Shown here piece after piece: positions 18,611-27,275 of a DNA stretch of 64,000 nucleotides. Where the stretch lies: positions 1-64,000 of the forward strand of contig NZ_AZXF01000022.1 in assembly GCF_000515115.1 (NCBI RefSeq). The letters are read 5' to 3'. The first letter of the stretch is position 1. Each line of letters opens with the position of its first letter. The stretch comes from Nocardiopsis sp. CNT312. GTDB lineage: Bacteria > Actinomycetota > Actinomycetes > Streptosporangiales > Streptosporangiaceae. Below the pieces are notes generated by a model. It saw only the letters and a program-made list of their open reading frames with translations, was not told the DNA's origin and searched no databases. The position numbers and the translations under genes are program-made.

Positions 18611-20347
18611 TCACGCCTTGCAGGCGGCCTCGGCCCGGTCGACGACATCGGCCAGGGCGATCTCCTCGCGCTCGCCGGTGGCGCGGTCGCGCAGCTCCAC
18701 GATCCCGTCCTTGAGGCCGCGGCCGACGATGACGGCGGTGGGGATGCCGAGCAGTTCGGCGTCGGTGAACTTCACCCCGGGCGAGACGCCCTTGCGGTCG
18801 TCCACCAGCACGCGCAGGCCGCGCGCCCGGAGCTCCCCGGCGATCCGCAGCGCCTCCTCGATCTGCTCGCCCTTGCCGGTGCCCACCACGTGGACGTCGG
18901 CCGGGGCGACCTCGCGCGGCCACACGATGCCCTTGTCGTCGTGCGACTGCTCCACGATCGAGGCCACCGCGCGGGAGACGCCGATGCCGTAGGAGCCCAT
19001 CGTGACCCTCGTGGGCTTGCCGTCGGGGCCCAGGGCGTCCACGGCGAAGGCGTCGGTGTACTTGCGGCCCAGTTGGAAGATGTGGCCGATCTCGATGCCG
19101 CGCGCGGTGTAGAGCGTGCCCCGGCCGTCCGGCGAGGGGTCGCCGTCGCGCACCTCGGCGACGTCGATGGTGCCGTCCGGGGTGAAGTCGCGTCCCGCGA
19201 CCAGGTCCAGCACGTGGTGGTCGGTCTCGTCGGCGCCGGTCACCCAGGAGGTGCCGGTGACCACACGCGGGTCGACCAGGTAGCGGACCTTGTTGTCGAT
19301 CAGGGCGCGCGGGCCGATGTAGCCCTTGGCCAGGAAGGGGTGGGCGGCGAAGTCGGCCTCGTCGAGGAGGGCGACCTCGGCGGGCTCCAGCGCGGCCTCC
19401 AGGCGCTTGAGGTCCACCTCACGGTCTCCGGGCACGCCGACGCCGAGCAGCTCCCAGTCCTTCGCGCCGGGCTCGCGCGTCTTGACCAGCAGGTTCTTGA
19501 GGGTGTCGGCCTCGCTGAAGTCGCGCCCCAGGCCGGCGGCGTTGAGAAAGTCCACCAGTGTGCGGATAGTGGCGGTGTCCGGGGTGTGGTGGACCCGGGC
19601 CTCGGGCAGCCCCTCGACCGGGAGCGCGGACGGCGCGGGGGTGGCGACGGCCTCGACGTTGGCGGCGTAGTCCGATCCCGTGCTGCGCACGAAGGTGTCC
19701 TCGCCGGTGGCGGCCACGGCCAGGAACTCCTCTGAGGCCGACCCGCCCATGGCCCCGGAGGTGGCCGAGACGACCACGTACTCCAGGCCGAGGCGGTCGA
19801 AGATGCGGATGTAGGCGGCGCGGTGGGCGTCGTAGGAGGCCTGGAGGCCCTCGTCGTCGATGTCGAAGGAGTAGGAGTCCTTCATGTGGAACTCGCGCCC
19901 GCGCAGCACCCCGGCCCGGGGCCGCGCCTCGTCGCGGAACTTCTCCTGGATCTGGTACAGGACGACGGGGAAGTCCTTGTAGGAGGAGTACTCGCCCTTG
20001 ACCAGGAGGGTGAACAACTCCTCGTGGGTGGGGCCGAGCAGGTAGTCGGCGCCCTTGCGGTCCTTGAGGCGGAAGAGGGTGTCGCCGTATTCGGTCCAGC
20101 GGCCGGTCGCCTCGTAGTACTCCTTGGGGAGCAGGGCGGGGAGGAGGACCTCCTGGGCGCCGATGGCGTCCATCTCCTCGCGCACCACCCGGGACACGTT
20201 CTCCAGGACCAGCTTGCCCAGGGGCAGCCACGAGTAGACACCGGGGGCGGCCCTGCGCACGAACCCGCCGCGCACGAGGAGCTTGTGGCTGGGCACCTCG
20301 GCGTCCGCCGGGTCCTCGCGCAGGGTGCGCAGGAACAGGGTCGACAT
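18611..20347 (-). CDS. proS: prolyl-tRNA synthetase, bacterial type
   Basis: This class II synthetase charges tRNA-Pro. It has 578 residues, the length of the bacterial type with the inserted editing domain. Motif 1 lies near [22 protein letters not shown], motif 2 near [23 protein letters not shown] with HMKDSYSFD, and motif 3 near [15 protein letters not shown]. Between them the INS editing domain spans roughly residues 220-400, and an anticodon-binding domain closes the protein ([20 protein letters not shown]). The ATG at 20347 is followed by the conserved [16 protein letters not shown]. Confidence 0.97.
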   Translation of the reverse strand: MSTLFLRTLREDPADAEVPSHKLLVRGGFVRRAAPGVYSWLPLGKLVLENVSRVVREEMDAIGAQEVLLPALLPKEYYEATGRWTEYGDTLFRLKDRKGADYLLGPTHEELFTLLVKGEYSSYKDFPVVLYQIQEKFRDEARPRAGVLRGREFHMKDSYSFDIDDEGLQASYDAHRAAYIRIFDRLGLEYVVVSATSGAMGGSASEEFLAVAATGEDTFVRSTGSDYAANVEAVATPAPSALPVEGLPEARVHHTPDTATIRTLVDFLNAAGLGRDFSEADTLKNLLVKTREPGAKDWELLGVGVPGDREVDLKRLEAALEPAEVALLDEADFAAHPFLAKGYIGPRALIDNKVRYLVDPRVVTGTSWVTGADETDHHVLDLVAGRDFTPDGTIDVAEVRDGDPSPDGRGTLYTARGIEIGHIFQLGRKYTDAFAVDALGPDGKPTRVTMGSYGIGVSRAVASIVEQSHDDKGIVWPREVAPADVHVVGTGKGEQIEEALRIAGELRARGLRVLVDDRKGVSPGVKFTDAELLGIPTAVIVGRGLKDGIVELRDRATGEREEIALADVVDRAEAACKA

Positions 20348-20518
20348 CCGCAGTAGCACGGCCACTCCTCGTTGCTGGCGCCCGGCGGGCGCGCTGTGGG
20401 GACACTCGGAAGACCCAGGTTAGTGCCCTCGGGAACGGGGACGTGCCCTCGGGAGCACACTGCACCGCGTTCGAGAAACCGGCCCTAGTCTGGGTTGGAG
20501 CGAACGGAGGTCGGGGCC

Positions 20519-21367
20519 ATGGGCGGACGGAGGGTGCGCGAGCGCGATCGGGAGGAGGACACCGGGGTGCCGGGGGCGGAACTGCTGGCCGACGCCGACC
20601 GGGCCGACTCCTGGTTCCTGGTGGTGGAGGGAACGCCGCAGTCACACGTGGACCTGTCCGACCCCGCCTACCTGGACTTCTCCTACGTACGGCGGATGGC
20701 GCACGCCGCCGACCTGGTCGCCCCGGAGGGCGAGCCGGTGGAGGCCCTGCACCTGGGTGCCGGGGCTCTCACCCTGGCCCGCTACATCGCGCACACCCGA
20801 CCGGGTTCGGACCAGCGTGCGGTGGACATCGACGCCCCGCTCGTGGAGATGGTGCGCCGTCGGCTGCCCTGGGACCGGCGTGCCCGGCTGCGCGTGGGGA
20901 TCGGCGACGCCCGGGAGTGGATCGCCGCCCGCCGTGACGCGAGCGCCGACCTGGTCCTGTCCGACGTGTTCTCGGGGGCGCGGACCCCGGCGAAGCTGAC
21001 ATCGGTGGAGTTCTACGCAGAGGCAGCGCGGGTACTGCGCCCCGGAGGGTTCCTGGTGGTGAACGTCGGCGACGGGCACGGCCTGGCGCACGCGCGCGGC
21101 CAGGCCGCCACCGCGCGGGAGGTGCTGCCGCACGCCGTGCTGACCGCCGATCCGGGTGTGCTGCGCGGACGCCGGTTCGGCAACCTGGTGCTGGTGGCGG
21201 GACACCGGCCGCTGCCCGCCGACGAGCTGGGGCGCCGGGCGCACCGCGACCCGGAGATGGCGCGCCTGGTGGAGGGGCGGGACCTGGACCGATTCACGTC
21301 GGGCCGGGCGCCGGTCCGCGACGCCGACGCCGTGGACTCCCCCGCTCCCCCAGAAGGGGTGTTCTAG
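20519..21367 (+). CDS. spermidine-synthase-like methyltransferase-fold protein
   Basis: This is an approximately 282-residue protein with a Rossmann core like spermidine synthases: ALHLGAGALTLARYIAHTRPG (nucleotide-binding loop), VDIDAPLVEMVRRRLPW, VGIGDAREWIAA, and SADLVLSDVFSG in place of the catalytic D-x-x-D loop. The N-terminal QSHVDLSDPAYLDFSYVRRM matches the soluble actinobacterial subgroup. True polyamine synthesis is doubtful; the annotation is at fold level. ATG at 20519 has GGAGG upstream. It is transcribed divergently from proS. Confidence 0.82.
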   Translation: MGGRRVRERDREEDTGVPGAELLADADRADSWFLVVEGTPQSHVDLSDPAYLDFSYVRRMAHAADLVAPEGEPVEALHLGAGALTLARYIAHTRPGSDQRAVDIDAPLVEMVRRRLPWDRRARLRVGIGDAREWIAARRDASADLVLSDVFSGARTPAKLTSVEFYAEAARVLRPGGFLVVNVGDGHGLAHARGQAATAREVLPHAVLTADPGVLRGRRFGNLVLVAGHRPLPADELGRRAHRDPEMARLVEGRDLDRFTSGRAPVRDADAVDSPAPPEGVF

Positions 21368-21840
21368 GCGGCGGCCGTACTCCCCGGGGAGTAGGCACGG
21401 CATGGGAGCCCCTTCCTGGAGACGACGCGCCTCCCCGAGGTGCGGGCCGTACTGTCGGTGGTGCGGCCGCACGACTTCCCAGGCCCGTGCGCGCCGACGC
21501 CCTGAGGTTCCGGCGGTGGTGTGGAGGGTGCTGGCGCCGATGGTTCCGGTCATGTTCCTCGGGCAGGTTTGGCTCTACCAAATGACGCGCCGCCCGGTGC
21601 CCGGTCCGGGTCTCTTCGCTTGAGTCCACGCGGAGACACCGCAGGTCGCCCCGGTTCCCGGGGGCCGCACGGCGACCGCTCTGCCTCGGCTGGCCGCACG
21701 TCGTTCCGGCGTGGCGGGTTGTCACGGCGGCGCACAGGGCACCCCTGGCCCTGGGACGCGCGCCCGTGATGCCCCTCCCGTCACCGGGAAGGGAACCGGC
21801 ACCGTCGGCACGGGTACCGCCGAGACCCCGAGGAGGAATC
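21368..21840. other. intergenic region, no gene recognised
   Basis: About 470 nt with no convincing coding frame on either strand. It probably holds the promoter of the Cys-rich peptide gene near its right end; no clear -35/-10 pair was identified. Confidence 0.5.
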
Positions 21841-21951
21841 GTGACCGACACACCGACCACTCTCCCCGCCCTGGGCGGGTGCAGCTGCGGCTCCGGGTGC
21901 AGCTGCGGCTGCCAGAGCGGCAGTTCCTGCAGCTGCGGGGGCGCCTGCTGA
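21841..21951 (+). CDS. 36-residue Cys-rich peptide (metallothionein-like or modified peptide)
   Basis: This short gene begins with GTG, preceded by a very strong SD (GAGGAGGAA, 3-4 nt spacing). The product starts MTDTPTTLPALGG and continues as a Cys/Ser/Gly module with eight Cys (14, 16, 20, 22, 24, 30, 32, 36) in CSC, CSCGC and CSC clusters ending on Cys. The CxC spacing resembles small metallothioneins; the alternative is a precursor of a modified peptide, since the N-terminal 13 residues could be a short leader. No modification enzyme is adjacent. The function is unknown. Confidence 0.7.
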   Translation: MTDTPTTLPALGGCSCGSGCSCGCQSGSSCSCGGAC

Positions 21952-22093
21952 CAGCGGCGCACCGCGGTCGGGCCGCCTCTCCCCTCGGGGGCGGTCCGCC
22001 GGCGGCCGTCGCGCGTAACGCGACAATCAGCGATGCCGCCTATACCCTGTGTAACATCGCGAGGTTGCGCGTCCACGCGTTGGGAGATCAGCG

Positions 22094-22444
22094 ATGGCAT
22101 CGTTCACCACTCCGACGCCGCGGGGTGGGGCCCCCTCCGAGCACGCACGGCTGCTCCGGTGCGTGCAGGGGATCCGGGACCGCTCGACCCGCGCGGTGCC
22201 ATGGGAGCCGGACACCGTCGGCCTCCCGAAGGCGCGTTCGTCCAGTGCGCTCTCCCGGATCAACGACGTCGCCTTCTACGCGAACGCGCGCGCGGAGGTC
22301 ACCGCCCTGGCTGGGGTCTGCCTGGACCTGCTCCTCCTCCACCGCCCCGGGGAGGGCGACACGCCCGACGGGGACGGATGCCTGGGCTGCTACCTGTCCT
22401 GGCCGTGCCCGACCTTCGGGGAGATCTCCCGGCTCCTGACCTGA
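22094..22444 (+). CDS. small protein with C-terminal CLGC-x5-C motif
   Basis: This 116-residue protein of unknown function has a polar N-terminus, a central helix (AFYANARAEVTALAGVCLDLLLLH) and a C-terminal motif GDGCLGCYLSWPCPTFGEI with three close Cys that could bind metal. Similar short C-terminal motifs occur in many actinomycete hypothetical proteins. ATG at 22094 has GGGAG seven nt upstream. TATACC and TAACAT stretches near 22038-22055 are candidate -10 boxes. It lies 142 nt after the Cys-rich peptide gene; a functional link is unproven. Confidence 0.65.
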   Translation: MASFTTPTPRGGAPSEHARLLRCVQGIRDRSTRAVPWEPDTVGLPKARSSSALSRINDVAFYANARAEVTALAGVCLDLLLLHRPGEGDTPDGDGCLGCYLSWPCPTFGEISRLLT

Positions 22445-22478
22445 CCCCGGCGCGGCCACCGCGGGCGGGGGACGGACT

Positions 22479-22778
22479 CTAGGCCGGGAGGCGGAACTGG
22501 ACGGCGGCACGCCCGGCGAGCATCGGGCGGATGACCTTCAGCGCGGCCTGGTGCGCGGGGTGGTCGCGGTAGGCGGCGAATCCGGCCTCGTCGTCGAGGT
22601 CGGCCACCACGGCGAAGTCGTGGCGGCCTTCACCCAGTCCCAGATCAGGCCCGAAGGCGTAGGAGCGCAGGGCGGGAACGGTGCCGGGCAGGCCGGCCAG
22701 GAGCGCCTCGACCTCGGCGACCTGGGCCTGTGTGACGTCGTCCCGCCACGAGAAGAGTGCGATGTGTCGGATCCCCAT
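22479..22778 (-). CDS. Dabb (stress-responsive A/B barrel) domain protein
   Basis: This 99-residue dimeric ferredoxin-like barrel protein shows the family pattern IRHIALFSWRDDVTQAQVAEVE, a central FGPDLGLGEGRHDFAVVADLDD and YRDHPAHQAALKVIRPM. Members range from stress proteins to cyclases; no substrate can be assigned. It converges with the preceding gene. The start at 22778 is ATG. Confidence 0.88.
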   Translation of the reverse strand: MGIRHIALFSWRDDVTQAQVAEVEALLAGLPGTVPALRSYAFGPDLGLGEGRHDFAVVADLDDEAGFAAYRDHPAHQAALKVIRPMLAGRAAVQFRLPA

Positions 22779-23161
22779 ACGGGAGAACCTATCCCCTCCG
22801 GCCTCCCGAGGGGGGCGGGACCAGGCCCAGGGGCGGGGGACAGCCCCTGGGACCGGCCGGAGCGGTGGGGCGCAGCGGCCCGCCGGCCCACGAGGGCATG
22901 CCCTCCGAGACCTCGTGCGCCCGGCACGGGGCGCGCCCCACCCCGCCGACGTTAACGAACAGGCGATAACGCGAACACCCTCCAATGGGTAACCGGAATG
23001 TCTCGATCACCCGAAACCGACACTCAAGGGAAACACCGCACACATAGGAATCGGCCGACTCCGCTCCGCGCCCGGACCCCGAACGCGGCGGGAAGCGATC
23101 GGAAGCCACCCCCTCCCGAGCAGCGGGAACGAAAACGTGTCAGGGGGTTGCTATTCCTATC
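22779..23161. other. intergenic region, no gene recognised
   Basis: No coding frame with plausible codon use. From about 22950 to 23160 the base composition is markedly less GC-rich than the surrounding genes. It should hold the promoter of the minus-strand Dabb gene. Confidence 0.45.
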
Positions 23162-23196
23162 CGAAAACAAGGAAAAGGCCCCGGTTTCCGGGGCCC
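23162..23196 (-). terminator. Rho-independent terminator
   Basis: An 8-bp perfect GC stem (23177-23184, 23188-23195) with a 3-nt loop is followed on the minus strand by a T-rich tract (23162-23176). It lies 5 nt after the stop of the 89-residue gene and is the clearest intrinsic terminator in the window. Confidence 0.9.
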
Positions 23197-23200
23197 GCGA

Positions 23201-23470
23201 TCAACTGATCCGTGTCGCCAAGAGATACGCCGTGGGCGCGTCGGCGTCGACGATATCCGTGACTTTCCAGGCCCGGCCGCCAACGGTGAAGACATCGCCC
23301 ACACGGACGTCGATCATCGGGGTGGGGCGCCACTCTTTGGGACCGCCGATCTTGGCGACAGGCTCGCCGTCCTCGGCGATCCAGAACTGACCACCGCCCA
23401 CTGGACCGCCCTCGAAACGATCGTTTCTCCCGTAACTGATCTTCTCCTGCTCGCCGATCTCATGAACCAC
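23201..23470 (-). CDS. small DUF6406-like protein
   Basis: This 89-residue protein starts at GTG 23470. It is mostly predicted beta strand: GGGQFWIAEDGEPVAKIGG, PTPMIDVRVGDVFTVGGRAWKVTDIVDA and AYLLATRIS. The VGDVFTVGGRAWKVTDI pattern resembles DUF6406-type actinomycete proteins; the assignment is tentative. It follows secA2 on the same strand after 180 nt and is closed by a strong terminator. Confidence 0.6.
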   Translation of the reverse strand: MVHEIGEQEKISYGRNDRFEGGPVGGGQFWIAEDGEPVAKIGGPKEWRPTPMIDVRVGDVFTVGGRAWKVTDIVDADAPTAYLLATRIS

Positions 23471-23650
23471 TGTGGCCTCAGTCTCACCGTCTCGGATTCC
23501 GTTGAAAACTCCGCCATGTTAACCCGGAACCGGCAATGCCACACCGAACCTTCGGGCCGCATCGACATTTCGAACGAAGGATCTGACAAAAGTAATGCGC
23601 GGGCGGGACTTTGGTCCCGACCCGCGCACCCGCCGAAACAGCGGCCCCGG

Positions 23651-25957
23651 TCAATCGCCGTTGGAGGATCCCCTGCCGCCCTTGAGCCGGCCCACCAGGG
23701 TCTCCAGTGCGGAGCTGAACGGGTGGTCATGCACCATGTACGTCCACGTCATGGACGGGCGCTTGACCCCCACGTCGCCGACGTCCAGCCCGCCCTCGCG
23801 CACCTCCAGTTCGGCGAAGCTGTCGGCGGCCCGCTCCCGGGCCTCGTCCAGGAAGCCCTTGAAGACGGGCACCGCCTCGCGGTTGAACTCGTCCAGCGGG
23901 TCCCTGCGGCCCAGGAACCTCAGGTGGATGCCCTCCCGCAGTTCGGACAGGAAGGCGTTGTGGTCGGTCCACCCGCGGTCCAGGTGGTAGAGGGTGATCA
24001 GGCGGGCCGCCTGCGCGACCTCCTCCCCGCCGAGCTCCTCGACCAATGCGGCGTGGCGCTCCCTGCGGTCGGCGGCGATGGTGCGGTCGCCCTCGTCGCC
24101 GGTCAACACCTTCTCCCGGTGCTCCAGGACCACGTCGCGCTGCACGTCGATGAGCTGGTTGTAGCGCCACGTGTTGCGGTGCACTTCCAGCAACTGCCCC
24201 TCGGAGACCCGCTGGGCGTGGTCGACCTGGGCCAGCCACCCCTCGTCGGTGATCTCACCATCGTCCGCGGTCCGGTACCCGGTGGTCTCCGAGGCGTGGT
24301 TGACCAGCAGGTCGTCGTCCATGCTGACGAAGAAGACGGAGTCGCCGGGGTCGCCCTGGCGCCCCGCACGCCCCCGCAACTGCCCGTCCAGGCGGCTGCT
24401 GGGGTAGCGCCCGAACCCCATGACGTAGAGACCACCGGTGTCCACCACGCGCTCGCGGTCGGACATGTCGCTGCCGCCCAACCGGATGTCGGTGCCGCGC
24501 CCGGCCATCTGGGTCGAGACCGTGATCGCCCCGTAGGTGCCGGCCTCTGCGATGATCGACGCCTCGTCGGCGTCGTTCTTGGCGTTGAGGACCACACACT
24601 CCAGGCCCGCCTCGGCCAGACGCCCGGCGAGCACCTCCGACTCGGCCACGTCCTGCGTGCCGATGAGGATCGGACGGCCCGTCCTGTGGACCTCCTCGAC
24701 CCGTTCGACGAGCGCGTCCTCCTTCTCCTCGCGCGTGGCGTACAGGCGCGTGCCGTGGTCCTCGCGCACACACGGCTTGTTGGAGGGGATGACGGCGACC
24801 TCGAGTTCGTAGAACTCGCGGAGCTGCTCGGCCACGGCCATCGCCGTACCGGTCATGCCCGCGTGCGTGGGGTAGCGCAGCACCAGGGACTGGACGGTGA
24901 TGGAGTCGAGCACCTCGCCGGTCTCGCTGAGGGCCACCTTCTCCTTGGCCTCGACCGCGGCCTGGAGCCCGTCGGGCCAGCGCTGGAGCAGCGCGATCCG
25001 ACCGCGGGACTCGTTGATCAGGCGCACCTCGCCGTCGCGCACGACGTAGTGGACGTCGCGCTGGAGCAGGACGTGGGCGTGCAGCGCCAGGTTGACCTGA
25101 GGGAGGACAGTGGTGTCGTCCTCGGAGTAGAGGTCCACACCGCCCAGGGCCTTCTCCACCGCGTCGATACCGGCGTCGGTGAGCTGGACGTTGCGGCCCT
25201 CGCCGTCGACCTCGTAGTGCAGTCGCGGGCTGAGCGTCCGGACGACGTCGGCCATCTCCACGTCCGCGGCCACGCTCTCCGCCGCCCCGGCGAGCACCAG
25301 GGGGACGCGCGCCTCGTCGACCAGCACGGAGTCCGCCTCGTCGACGATCGCGACCTCGGGCACCGGGACGACGCGGTCGGCGATCTCGGTGACCATGCGG
25401 TCACGCAGGACATCGAAGCCGAGCTCGCTGACGGACACGTAGGTGATATCGCACGAGTAGGCCTCGGCGCGCTCCTCGGGCGCGGAGTCCTCGTTGATCC
25501 ACCCGACGCTCACACCGAGCATGTCGTAGAGCGGACGCATCCACTCCGCGTCGCGGCGCGCGAGGTAGTCGTTGACGCTCAGGACGTGCACCCGCTTGCC
25601 GCGCAGGGAGAACCCGGCGGCGGCCAGGGCGCCCGCGAGGGTCTTGCCCTCACCGGTGGCCATCTCCGCGACGCGGCCGTCGAGCAGGGCCATCGTGCCG
25701 AGCAGTTGCACGTCGAAGGGGCGCTCGTCCAGCGCGCGCCGCGCGGCCTCACGGCCCACAGCGCACAGCGACACGAGGTCGTCACGTTCGTAGGGAAGCT
25801 CGGCGTTCCCGAGTTCGATGGCCCGTTCCGTCAGCTCGTCGTCGCCGAGCTCACGCAGACCATCCTCCTCGGCCTCGATCGCCGGCAGGAGCTTGGTATA
25901 GGGCCGCAGGTCCACCGCTCCGGGTTTGCCCAGGAGTCGGCGTACGCTTTCCGCCAT
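23651..25957 (-). CDS. secA2: accessory Sec translocase ATPase SecA2
   Basis: This DEAD-motor ATPase is for an accessory Sec pathway. It has about 768 residues, shorter than housekeeping SecA and lacking its zinc-binding C-terminus, as in actinobacterial SecA2. Walker A is EMATGEGKTLAG; Walker B region is VAIVDEADSVLVDEARVPLV; the helicase half shows QMAGRGTDIRLGG and GLYVMGFGRYPSSRLDGQLRGR. ATG at 25957 is chosen; a GTG at 25972 is possible and neither has a good SD. The exported substrates are unknown and no other accessory Sec gene is nearby. Confidence 0.92.
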   Translation of the reverse strand: MAESVRRLLGKPGAVDLRPYTKLLPAIEAEEDGLRELGDDELTERAIELGNAELPYERDDLVSLCAVGREAARRALDERPFDVQLLGTMALLDGRVAEMATGEGKTLAGALAAAGFSLRGKRVHVLSVNDYLARRDAEWMRPLYDMLGVSVGWINEDSAPEERAEAYSCDITYVSVSELGFDVLRDRMVTEIADRVVPVPEVAIVDEADSVLVDEARVPLVLAGAAESVAADVEMADVVRTLSPRLHYEVDGEGRNVQLTDAGIDAVEKALGGVDLYSEDDTTVLPQVNLALHAHVLLQRDVHYVVRDGEVRLINESRGRIALLQRWPDGLQAAVEAKEKVALSETGEVLDSITVQSLVLRYPTHAGMTGTAMAVAEQLREFYELEVAVIPSNKPCVREDHGTRLYATREEKEDALVERVEEVHRTGRPILIGTQDVAESEVLAGRLAEAGLECVVLNAKNDADEASIIAEAGTYGAITVSTQMAGRGTDIRLGGSDMSDRERVVDTGGLYVMGFGRYPSSRLDGQLRGRAGRQGDPGDSVFFVSMDDDLLVNHASETTGYRTADDGEITDEGWLAQVDHAQRVSEGQLLEVHRNTWRYNQLIDVQRDVVLEHREKVLTGDEGDRTIAADRRERHAALVEELGGEEVAQAARLITLYHLDRGWTDHNAFLSELREGIHLRFLGRRDPLDEFNREAVPVFKGFLDEARERAADSFAELEVREGGLDVGDVGVKRPSMTWTYMVHDHPFSSALETLVGRLKGGRGSSNGD

Positions 25958-26090
25958 TCGTCCGAACACCACGCCAGGGTAACGCCGGGCGCAAGCCCTC
26001 GCTTCCCCCGCACCCCTGAGCCGTCCGGTTCACAGGCCACGGCTGGAAGCGGCACGAGGACGGTGGCGGGCCTGGGGCGGCGAAACACAA

Positions 26091-26705
26091 CTAGACGGGT
26101 TGGCGGACCGAGCGCTGCCGGGACTCCACGACCATGGCGTGCTTGACGAGGGTGACCAGCACCCCCACGACCGAGTTGCGGTCGCGGGCGTCGCAGTGGA
26201 CGACGGGCACGTCGGGGGTGAGGTCGAGGGCGTCGCGCAGGTCGTCGGCCGTGTAGGGGCTCTCGGGCGAGAAGTCGTTGACCGCGATGACGAAGGGGAT
26301 TCGGTACTGGCGCTCGAAGTAGTCCAGTGCCTGGAAGGTGTCCTCCAGGCGCCGGGTGTCGGCCAGGACCACGGCACCCAGAGCACCTCTGACCAGGTCG
26401 TCCCACATGAACCAGAACCGCTGCTGTCCGGGGGTCCCGAACAGGAACAGCGTCAGGTCGGTCTCCAGGGAGATACGGCCGAAGTCCATCGCCACGGTGG
26501 TGCTGGTCTTGTCCGGCGTGTGGGAGAGGTCGTCGACACCGGCGCTGGCCGCGGTGACCGCGGCCTCGGTCCGTACCGGCGGGATCTCGGAGACGGCGCC
26601 GACGAAGGTGGTCTTGCCGACCCCGAACCCGCCGGCCACGATGATCTTCGTGGACAGTCCGGTCACTGTTCGGCCGTGGCTGGCGTTGCTGGCTGCGTGG
26701 ATCAC
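26091..26705 (-). CDS. CvnD-type small GTPase (orphan conservon GTPase)
   Basis: This 204-residue ATP/GTP-binding protein has P-loop AGGFGVGKTTFVGAVSEI, an effector region with SHTPDKTSTTVAMDFG, switch II FGTPGQQRFWFMW and VAVNDFS. This is the Streptomyces conservon D family, related to MglA. Normally cvnD follows the sensor-kinase-like cvnA, roadblock cvnB and DUF742 cvnC; none is present here, so it is an orphan. GTG at 26705 has GAGGA seven nt upstream. Confidence 0.88.
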   Translation of the reverse strand: MIHAASNASHGRTVTGLSTKIIVAGGFGVGKTTFVGAVSEIPPVRTEAAVTAASAGVDDLSHTPDKTSTTVAMDFGRISLETDLTLFLFGTPGQQRFWFMWDDLVRGALGAVVLADTRRLEDTFQALDYFERQYRIPFVIAVNDFSPESPYTADDLRDALDLTPDVPVVHCDARDRNSVVGVLVTLVKHAMVVESRQRSVRQPV

Positions 26706-27275
26706 CGTTGGGTCCTCACGGGAAGAGCCGGGAGTGCGGCCGGGGACCCGGATCACCGGGGCCGGGCCGTGGAGGGCAGGGCGCCCCGGATCCGAACCGC
26801 GGCCGGGGGCACCGTGCCTGGAACCTAGCACCGGATCACCGTCGGTGAGGGCGTTTCGGGAGAGAAAGACGCACAGGGACGGGAATCGCGTGCTTCGCCC
26901 CGTCCCCGACGGCAGTTCACGGGCCTACACCGGTTCCCGCACCGTGTGGGCGTCTTTACCTGATTGTGAGCGACCGTATCCGGCCGTGTCCGGACCTGCC
27001 CCCGACCAGTGGCGGAGTCTACGGTGGATGCTGCCCCCACCGAAGCGCGGCCGCGGACAGCTCCTGGCACGAGCCCGCGGCCACCGCGGGGGCGGCGCCC
27101 CGTCGGCCCGCACCCGTCCACGCGGGCCGGCGGGGTACCGCCGCACGGCTCACGGCCTCCGCCGCGCGGTTGGCTCTAGGATGGACACCATCCCCTCCCC
27201 CGTGCCGCATCCGGCGGTCCGCGCGGGGAGCGGAGCACACCCGTCGATCTCTCCCGAGGGAGCCGAGAACCCCAC
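26706..27275. other. intergenic region between cvnD-like gene and hisS
   Basis: About 570 nt without a convincing gene; it must hold the divergent promoters of the GTPase and hisS. No riboswitch or T-box-like leader was recognised before hisS. Confidence 0.45.

Noticed and set aside
20519-21367. Assignment as a true spermidine synthase
   Set aside because: The Rossmann core fits, but the catalytic Asp pair and polyamine-binding residues are not clearly present and no polyamine gene is adjacent.
21550-21735. Minus-strand 61-codon frame in the gap before the Cys-rich peptide gene
   Set aside because: No SD, no motif and Arg/Pro-rich composition typical of random GC-rich frames.
23462-26146. 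894-codon plus-strand frame opposite secA2
   Set aside because: It is an antisense shadow; secA2 carries all conserved motifs on the minus strand.
26832-27275. Possible riboswitch or T-box leader before hisS
   Set aside because: No T-box core sequence, antiterminator or terminator pair was visible.
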